A DNA stretch of 64,000 nucleotides, taken from assembly GCA_964453435.1 (NCBI GenBank), contig CAYVQZ010000014.1:1-64000 (forward strand). Reading direction: 5' to 3'. Shown in pieces: positions 58,708-64,000 of the stretch. The notes below the pieces were generated by a model that searched no databases, had not been told where the DNA came from, and saw only the letters and a list, made by a program, of their open reading frames with translations. The DNA is from CAYVQZ01 sp964453435 (GTDB lineage Bacteria; Abyssobacteria; SURF-5). The stretch's first letter is position 1; the number at the start of each line of letters is the position of its first letter. Position numbers and translations under genes: made by a program.

Positions 58708-60615
58708 TCAGTCGGAACACAGGAGCGGAAACTCGGTTACACGCAAATTTGTGCAGCCATAAGGAATAAGTTCGAGAGCTTCGGTTGGCTCGGCAGACCG
58801 AAGCGGGCTTATGGGCGGAGGGCCGGCGGCATTTTGCTCGAGCCGCCACTCCGGCGCGCGCTTTCCTTTCACACAGGCGCGAACCGGCGCGCCCTCCGGC
58901 GAGAACGGGCAGTCGCCGACAGGAACCTGGACGAACGACATCGATTTTTCGGGATTTCTTGGGTCGATTTCGAGCGCGTAGTTCCAAGGGGTTACGGGAT
59001 AAACTTCCCAATCGGCATGCGGCAGCTCGCCCCTGACCTGTTTCCACTCCTCTCCTATCTTCAGGGAATAAACGAGCGGTCCACGCTCGATGGAAACGGC
59101 GCTGTTGTATCGCGCTTGGAGTCGCGCGCGCATAGGCAGACGCATGTTTACGCGACCAGTCCCTTTCCAAAGGCGGTCGATGCAGCAGAACGCGCCTCCA
59201 TCGACAGTGACGGTTTCTTCATTGTTGACGCTGACCTTCGCATGTTCCGACCAGCCGGGAATGCGAAGTTGGAGAGAGAATCGAACGGGTTCTTCCGTAT
59301 TGATGATAATGCTGACCGCGTCGTTGAAAGGATAGTCGGTTTGCGCTTCGACGGAAACCGACCGGCCCTTGATTTCTGTTTTTACAATACACGGAGCATA
59401 GACGAGCGCGGCAAGCCCCTCGTCCGGCGTTTTCATCCAGAGGTGAGAGGCGAGTTTCGGCCAGCCCTGATGCATGTTGGCGGCGCAACAGCCGAAATTT
59501 GGCTCCAGCCCGTAGATGTTCGCGTCGGCGGCGTTATCCGTGTAGATACGGTCTTCCGATATTTTACAGACAACCTGGTTGGCCTGTTGCACGTATTGAT
59601 GGGCCCACATATCAGGCTTGAAGGTTGCGGGCAACGCATTGAAGGCAATGCGTTCGAGCCGGTCGGCGAGACGAGGGTCGCCGAGTATCGCGAGCAGCGT
59701 TTCGAGCGAGAACATATATTCGACGACAGCACACAGTTCGGCGCCCTGTGAAGGGTTGAGACCCGCAAGATGTTCATCGCCCGTAAATACGCCCGTTGCC
59801 TGGCCGTGGTACGCATCCAGGGTATCGATTATCCGCCACACGGCGTCACGGTCGGCCGGGTCATGCGACTGGCGGTACCATACGCCGGGTTGTTTGATAC
59901 CCATTGCGTTGTTCACGACATGGGTTGCGAGATAGGTCCCGTTTTCCATGCTTTGTTCGACGTTCACCTTTTCTTTGAACGCGAAGTCGGCAAAGCTTTT
60001 GCCCCAGTCATATCCCTGCCCGCGGAGCTTCGCGGCCAGTTCGAGCAGCCATGCTTCGCCGGTGCGCTCAAAAAGCCAGTGTATGCTGAGAACGACGTCG
60101 GCCCATCGAACCTGCGCCCACATGAGTAAAGGCGATTCATTCAGAACAGTGTCAAGCTTTCTCAAGAATCTTGTCATAGCGAGAACGACACGCTCATCGC
60201 TCGTCGCCTCCTGATATTGCGTCAGGGCTTTCAGCGCGATGAAGCACGGCCAGGGGTCGTGCTTGTAGCCGTAGGTCCCATCCTGTATCGGCCCGAGCCA
60301 GCCGTCATCCTGCCGGCGCGCAAGAATGGAGTCGACCCAATGTTGAACCTTGGCTTTCAGTTTCGAATCATCGAGCAGAAAAGCCAGAGGGACAACGCCA
60401 TCGAGCCAGTAGGGGCCTCGCTCCCACCCTTCCGCCCCGCCCCCTATCCATGCGCTGTCGGCAATGTCGGGCCAGAACTCATCGAGATGTCCACTGAGGC
60501 CGGCAGCCTGAATCTGAAGCTGGTTTCGGAGCCAGCCAGTGGGTTGTATGCGGCCCAATGGAAGAGGCAGAAGGGCCTTGTCAATCAATCGGGAAATCTT
60601 CTTTTGGCATCTCAT
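58708..60615 (-). CDS. GH127-like (beta-L-arabinofuranosidase superfamily) protein
   Basis: A 635-residue protein with the (alpha/alpha)6 barrel pattern of DUF1680/GH127 proteins. The block EPNFGCCAANMHQGWPKLASHLW near 390-412 corresponds to the Cys-Cys zinc/catalytic region. An upstream ...AELCAVVEYMFSLETLL... contains a Glu (ELCAVVEY) likely to be catalytic, and a C-terminal beta-sandwich (VSIIINTEEPVRFSLQLRIPGWSEHAKVSVN) completes the fold. In characterised GH127 enzymes Zn is held by Glu and three Cys; one of those is not obvious here, so specificity is open. No signal peptide is visible. It sits upstream of the GH29 gene, implying joint use on a fucose- or arabinose-bearing glycan. Confidence 0.85.
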   Translation of the reverse strand: MRCQKKISRLIDKALLPLPLGRIQPTGWLRNQLQIQAAGLSGHLDEFWPDIADSAWIGGGAEGWERGPYWLDGVVPLAFLLDDSKLKAKVQHWVDSILARRQDDGWLGPIQDGTYGYKHDPWPCFIALKALTQYQEATSDERVVLAMTRFLRKLDTVLNESPLLMWAQVRWADVVLSIHWLFERTGEAWLLELAAKLRGQGYDWGKSFADFAFKEKVNVEQSMENGTYLATHVVNNAMGIKQPGVWYRQSHDPADRDAVWRIIDTLDAYHGQATGVFTGDEHLAGLNPSQGAELCAVVEYMFSLETLLAILGDPRLADRLERIAFNALPATFKPDMWAHQYVQQANQVVCKISEDRIYTDNAADANIYGLEPNFGCCAANMHQGWPKLASHLWMKTPDEGLAALVYAPCIVKTEIKGRSVSVEAQTDYPFNDAVSIIINTEEPVRFSLQLRIPGWSEHAKVSVNNEETVTVDGGAFCCIDRLWKGTGRVNMRLPMRARLQARYNSAVSIERGPLVYSLKIGEEWKQVRGELPHADWEVYPVTPWNYALEIDPRNPEKSMSFVQVPVGDCPFSPEGAPVRACVKGKRAPEWRLEQNAAGPPPISPLRSAEPTEALELIPYGCTNLRVTEFPLLCSD

Positions 60616-60718
60616 GCGTGTGAGCTTCCGCCGACTTGGGTACTATCGCCCTCATTTGCATCATTTGGCCCGAAATCGTGGCGGCACAGTGTTTGCCCTG
60701 TTATGATGCCCTGCGCGA

Positions 60719-62041
60719 CTATTGAGGAACGAAGTGTCTTTTATCGTATTCCGGGTTATTCTTGTAGATTTCAAAACGCGGCAACGGCAGGAGACCGATT
60801 CCCAGAGTCGCTCGCACGAAATAGACTGCGAGCCGGCCATAAAATGCGAACCTGCCCACAGTGCTCGTCATCTGATTCGAGAAGAACCTGAGCGAGTCAA
60901 AGAATTTCGGCGGGCAGCCCTCGAGTTTGGTGGCTTTGTCGAGGTGTGTATTCTCCTTGATGGCGCAGGCGCCGAAGAGAATTGTCCGGGGCGAATTACG
61001 GTCGTCCTTCAAACTTTTTCCCTGAACAATCCGCAGGTTGTTGAAGTCCTTCTTGCGGCTCAACCCGATCAGAAGCATCAGCGGACCCCTGAGGTTCGCG
61101 CCGCACCCCGAGCACGATGTGTAGGTGAGTCTTTTAATTTCAAGACCGGTGTGTCCGGACAGCCTGATATCCAGATGCGGATCGTATTCCCAGGGAATAT
61201 AGTTCGCGTGGTCCTCGATGCGATCGCCACGAATTTCGACGGCTTCGGGATTCTCCAATATATCCAATCTGCCGTGGCGTTCGGCATAGAGCTTCAGGTG
61301 TTCACACTCGGTCGGCTCACCGCCCAGCAGGCGCGCCCCCACTGCATCCGCCGCGAGAAAATCCGTTGAGGCGGCAAGAACATCGTATCGATGGGCGGTG
61401 CCGGTCGTCGCCTCCGGTCCCCTGTCCATGGCGTAAATACCATCGATGACGACCAGGCGCTGGGAAATCTTTTCCATCAGCCGGCTGATACGATAGTGGA
61501 GTATTCCGGCCGGCCCGTGAAAATACTTCTTCGAGGCCATGCTCATGCAGCCCTTGAGATTCTTGCTCGCGAGGGAGACGCGCGTGTCTCCGTGGGTCTT
61601 GAGGACGGGCAGATTGATGAAGAAATCGGTTTCAAGCGCCGCCTCCGCTATGTTTATCGGCACATCCTCGCTCATGACTTTCCTGTGTGGTCCAGCATTA
61701 AAGTCGATTAATTTCACCCCGTAGCGTTTGGCGAGCTTGTCGTAGTGAACCCATTTGTAGGCTTTCATGGTGTTTGTGCCGAGTTCGTCGGTCACGGTTC
61801 CTTCACCGATGGAGATGTCGCTCACACCGAAGTCTTTGAGCGCGCGAATCACACCCTCGATCACATTCGTCGTGGTCACCGTTCCGAATGGGGGTATGAA
61901 ACCCGCTCCCGATGTGCATAGATTCGGCTTGAGCAAAACGCGGTCGCTCGACTTCAGGTTCTTGAATCCATCACAAAGGTTGATTGCTTCGGCGACCGAA
62001 TTCAGGTTCTTGTAGCCAACTATGGAAACGACCGGTTTCAT
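60719..62041 (-). CDS. DUF362 domain protein
   Basis: A 440-residue protein. DUF362 features: VLLKPNLCTSGAGFIPPFGTVTT (strand then Cys-Gly), FINLPVLKTHGDTRVSLASKNLKGCMSMASKKYFHG (KTH...KGC) and later TSCSGCGANLRGPLMLLIG, a CxxC that could bind metal. Proteins of this group often carry 2[4Fe-4S]-type ferredoxin motifs; only CSGC is seen here. Function is not known; enzymes close to it have been linked to lactate racemase/epimerase-like or Fe-S redox work, which I cannot confirm. AAGGAACACTATC precedes the ATG at 62041. It lies 29 bases after the dihaem cytochrome gene, implying one operon. Confidence 0.85.
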   Translation of the reverse strand: MKPVVSIVGYKNLNSVAEAINLCDGFKNLKSSDRVLLKPNLCTSGAGFIPPFGTVTTTNVIEGVIRALKDFGVSDISIGEGTVTDELGTNTMKAYKWVHYDKLAKRYGVKLIDFNAGPHRKVMSEDVPINIAEAALETDFFINLPVLKTHGDTRVSLASKNLKGCMSMASKKYFHGPAGILHYRISRLMEKISQRLVVIDGIYAMDRGPEATTGTAHRYDVLAASTDFLAADAVGARLLGGEPTECEHLKLYAERHGRLDILENPEAVEIRGDRIEDHANYIPWEYDPHLDIRLSGHTGLEIKRLTYTSCSGCGANLRGPLMLLIGLSRKKDFNNLRIVQGKSLKDDRNSPRTILFGACAIKENTHLDKATKLEGCPPKFFDSLRFFSNQMTSTVGRFAFYGRLAVYFVRATLGIGLLPLPRFEIYKNNPEYDKRHFVPQ

Positions 62042-62070
62042 GATAGTGTTCCTTCCTTCGGGGCAGCCTC

Positions 62071-62634
62071 TCACTCGGGTATATTGACATAGTCGTCGTC
62101 AAAAACCCCCTGGTCGGCGGCCGTGTGGCACGCGGTGCAATTGGAAAAGGACCCTATGGATTTTCTTTGGAAAACTTCAATTGGAACATCGTGATGCTTG
62201 CGCTGAATGTATGGTATTTCCGTGATTCTGGTCGGAGTTTGACCTTTTAAGCTCCGCAGAATTTTCGCCGCTCGCCGTGACCCTGAGTTGTCTGCGGCAT
62301 TCGATTCCAGGTATTGGGCAATGGTCTTGACCGCGCCCGCTTCTATCAGCGCCTCAACCCCATTATGGTTTTCCATTTGTGACAATATCTTGCGCCATGA
62401 ACCCGCCGGCAGCAACTCCGGCAGGTATGGAAAGTGGCACGCTCCGCACTGCTCGGCGTAGGTTTGATTCTCGACTGGAGCGAAGTCTCTTTTTGGATAG
62501 GCGTCTTTATGAAAAAAGCCACGATTTCGATGTCTGCGTTCGCCATTGTCTGCGGACGCAAGCCCGACAAACAAAAAAGTAATTGTGAAAATAAGCGTAA
62601 GCGAAACGGCCCATGTAACTTTTCCATTTTTCAT
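62071..62634 (-). CDS. Exported dihaem cytochrome c
   Basis: A 187-residue protein. Residues 1-28 form a signal peptide (MKNGKVTWAVSLTLIF...GLASAD). Haem 1 is bound at CGACH (63-67) and haem 2 at CTACH (166-170), close to the C-terminus. The spacing and the HFPYLPELLPAGSWRKILSQM stretch are those of the DHC group of dihaem c-type cytochromes, small periplasmic electron carriers. GAGGAAATTGTACG precedes the ATG; the frame upstream to 62715 is not needed. It is followed by the DUF362 gene. The partner is not visible in the window. The gap to the permease (62635-62969) holds only repeat-like A/T-rich text. Confidence 0.9.
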   Translation of the reverse strand: MKNGKVTWAVSLTLIFTITFLFVGLASADNGERRHRNRGFFHKDAYPKRDFAPVENQTYAEQCGACHFPYLPELLPAGSWRKILSQMENHNGVEALIEAGAVKTIAQYLESNAADNSGSRRAAKILRSLKGQTPTRITEIPYIQRKHHDVPIEVFQRKSIGSFSNCTACHTAADQGVFDDDYVNIPE

Positions 62635-62969
62635 CGTACAATTTCCTCTTTCTGAGATCGTCGAAACCTCAAGGAATACGACTTGTTCAACCGACACGCC
62701 GCATAAAAGCGCCATTCATGTCGCACACCCGACTTGTTCTGCGACACTGAGCTTCAGATTCTTGAATTCTTCCCATGATTCGCGAGAGTGCGTGGACATA
62801 GCGCTTTGCTACGAAATGCGCTCCTGCTTGCGCGGAGGTGAGCAAGAAAAAACCATTCATTCGTGATATTCGCACGATTTGCGTCATTCGTGTTCCACGA
62901 GTTTCTTTGGTTTTTGGGCGCGGCTGCGCGGCGCTGCGTAACTCCATGGAAAACGGCTCTCCGTCGCGC

Positions 62970-64000
62970 TCATTCATGGCGCAGGGCGTCGATGGGGTTG
63001 AGACGGGCGGCTTTTCTGGCGGGGAAATAGCCGAATATCACTCCGACCGCCCCTGAAAAAACGAATGCAATGACGACAATGGTCAAGCTGAAGATAAATG
63101 GCACCTTCAGAAGCTCCGTACAGACGGCTGCCGCAGAGAGTCCGAGTATTATTCCGCCGATACCGCCAAACGAGGCCAACACGACTGCCTCCACGAGGAA
63201 CTGCAGTTGTATCTCGCGCTCCATGGCGCCGACGGCCAACCGAATACCGATCTCTCTTGTGCGCTCGGTGACCGACACGAGCATGATGTTCATGATTCCG
63301 ATTCCGCCCACCAGCAAGCTCACGGCGGCCACCGCGCTGAGCAGAGCTGTCAGCACGCGGGTAGTGGTCGTCAACGTGCTCACTAGTTCTTCCATGTTAT
63401 GCAGGTGAAAATCGTCTTCTTCGCCGGGAGGAATGCGGCGACGCTCGCGCAGCAGGTGTTCGATGTCGCTTTGGACTTTTTCGGTGGAAAAACCATGTTG
63501 GGCCGAGACGTACATGCGACCGACATCCTGGTTGCCGGCTATGCGCCGTTGAAAAGTGCGAATCGGCACAAGCACCAAGTCATCCTGGTCCATTCCAAAG
63601 CTTGAGGGTCCCTTTGCCTTGAGCACGCCAATGACACGGCAGGAGAGTTTCTCGAGGCGGATGACTTCGTCCAGCGGGTCTTGGCCGCCGAACAGTTCCT
63701 TTCGCACGGTCGCGCCCAGAATGCAGACGGCGCTTCCTGCACGAAGTTCGCTTTCAGAGAACAAACGTCCCGATTCGAGTGAGCAATTCAGCACGGTAAG
63801 ATAAGAGTTGTCGGCGCCTACGATGGCCGTTGACCAGTTCGCATTGCCATAGATAGCCTGCATGGCCCTGGAGGATACGGGCGCGACGGCGGCGACTCCG
63901 GGAGTCTCGCGAACGATGGCTTCTGCATCTTCGAGTTCGAAAGGCTTACCAACCATCCTCGTGCCTCCGGGACCTCGTCGTCCCTGTCCCTGATGAATTT
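62970..64000 (-). CDS. MacB-like ABC transporter permease, C-terminal part
   Basis: The visible 343 residues are a periplasmic core (...GKPFELEDAEAIVRETPGVAAVAPV..., a MacB PCD domain) and a C-terminal FtsX-like permease domain of three membrane helices with SVTERTREIGIRLAVGAMEREI (the EIG/R-x-A-x-GA coupling motif) and FGYFPARKAARLNPIDALRHE. The frame stays open to the window's end and the residues before the first in-window ATG (IHQGQGRRGPGGTR) fit the family, so the true start lies outside. It exports lipoproteins, peptides or drugs with an ATPase and a periplasmic adaptor encoded nearby, probably upstream. Confidence 0.9.
   Translation of the reverse strand, partial: IHQGQGRRGPGGTRMVGKPFELEDAEAIVRETPGVAAVAPVSSRAMQAIYGNANWSTAIVGADNSYLTVLNCSLESGRLFSESELRAGSAVCILGATVRKELFGGQDPLDEVIRLEKLSCRVIGVLKAKGPSSFGMDQDDLVLVPIRTFQRRIAGNQDVGRMYVSAQHGFSTEKVQSDIEHLLRERRRIPPGEEDDFHLHNMEELVSTLTTTTRVLTALLSAVAAVSLLVGGIGIMNIMLVSVTERTREIGIRLAVGAMEREIQLQFLVEAVVLASFGGIGGIILGLSAAAVCTELLKVPFIFSLTIVVIAFVFSGAVGVIFGYFPARKAARLNPIDALRHE

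Noticed and set aside
58570..59751. 393-codon plus-strand open frame opposite the GH127-like gene
   Set aside because: Antisense to a full-length hydrolase with conserved motifs; no family features.
1..64000. CRISPR array, tRNA, rRNA or transposase gene
   Set aside because: I saw no regularly spaced identical repeats with unique spacers, no cloverleaf candidates in the gaps, and no transposase or integrase motifs. A covariance-model search was not possible here.

Overview
The window looks like a chromosomal segment of an uncultured bacterium with a Gram-negative-type envelope (OmpA-family protein, LolA-like protein, lipid-linked glycan assembly genes) and a partly anaerobic or microaerophilic life style (rubrerythrins, A-type flavoprotein, superoxide/peroxide defence without catalase). 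Base composition is moderate, by eye in the low-to-mid 50s % GC. The mixture of DisA, the PyrK/PyrD-type dihydroorotate dehydrogenase, cobalamin-dependent radical SAM enzymes and many dispersed palindromic intergenic repeats would fit a poorly cultured lineage of subsurface or sediment type. I cannot name the phylum from sequence alone.

Layout. 1-1933: repeat-rich region holding a MazF-type toxin-antitoxin pair between two copies of a ~360 bp direct repeat. 1934-5965 (minus): MoxR ATPase / DUF58 / DUF4129 membrane-protein operon. 5966-6635: repeat-rich spacer. 6636-10717 (minus): a GrdB/PrdB-like selenoprotein read through an in-frame UGA with a SECIS-like hairpin, two acyl-CoA dehydrogenases and a glycerophosphodiester phosphodiesterase. 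10972-12257: a histidine-kinase remnant and a DUF3237 protein. 12700-16799 (plus): a compact oxygen-defence island, PerR-like regulator / rubrerythrin / thiol peroxidase / rubredoxin / 7-Cys rubredoxin-like protein / FprA flavoprotein / rubrerythrin with a rubredoxin domain at each end. 16884-20167 (minus): aspS, hisS and a DUF1858 protein. 20403-22719 (plus): ribosomal protein L28, YggT, two small membrane proteins and an OmpA-family protein. 22749-24743: cupin, LolA-like protein, membrane-anchored cytochrome c with a His-rich tail. 24941-33492 (plus): TMTC-like TPR membrane protein, then lysA-disA-pyrK-pyrD-pyrF-pyrE-GNAT. 33575-34905: SPOR protein and sugar-1-phosphate nucleotidylyltransferase.

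35012-50311 (minus) is a long glycan/cell-surface cluster: DUF2723 membrane protein, seven glycosyltransferases, three radical SAM proteins (two with B12-binding domains), a methyltransferase and a flippase. It is followed by hemW, lepB and lepA, then a Ser/Thr kinase with a large C-terminal domain beyond a membrane segment. 56320-57136 is a second repeat-rich spacer. 57137-64000 (minus): GH29 fucosidase, GH127-like hydrolase, DUF362 protein, dihaem cytochrome c and the C-terminal part of a MacB-like permease that runs off the window.

The points most worth following are the UGA-containing GrdB/PrdB-like gene with its fdhF-like SECIS hairpin, the oxygen-defence island with unusual rubredoxin modules, the toxin-antitoxin pair between nearly identical direct repeats, the PyrK with an unexplained N-terminal extension, and the families of palindromic dispersed repeats.
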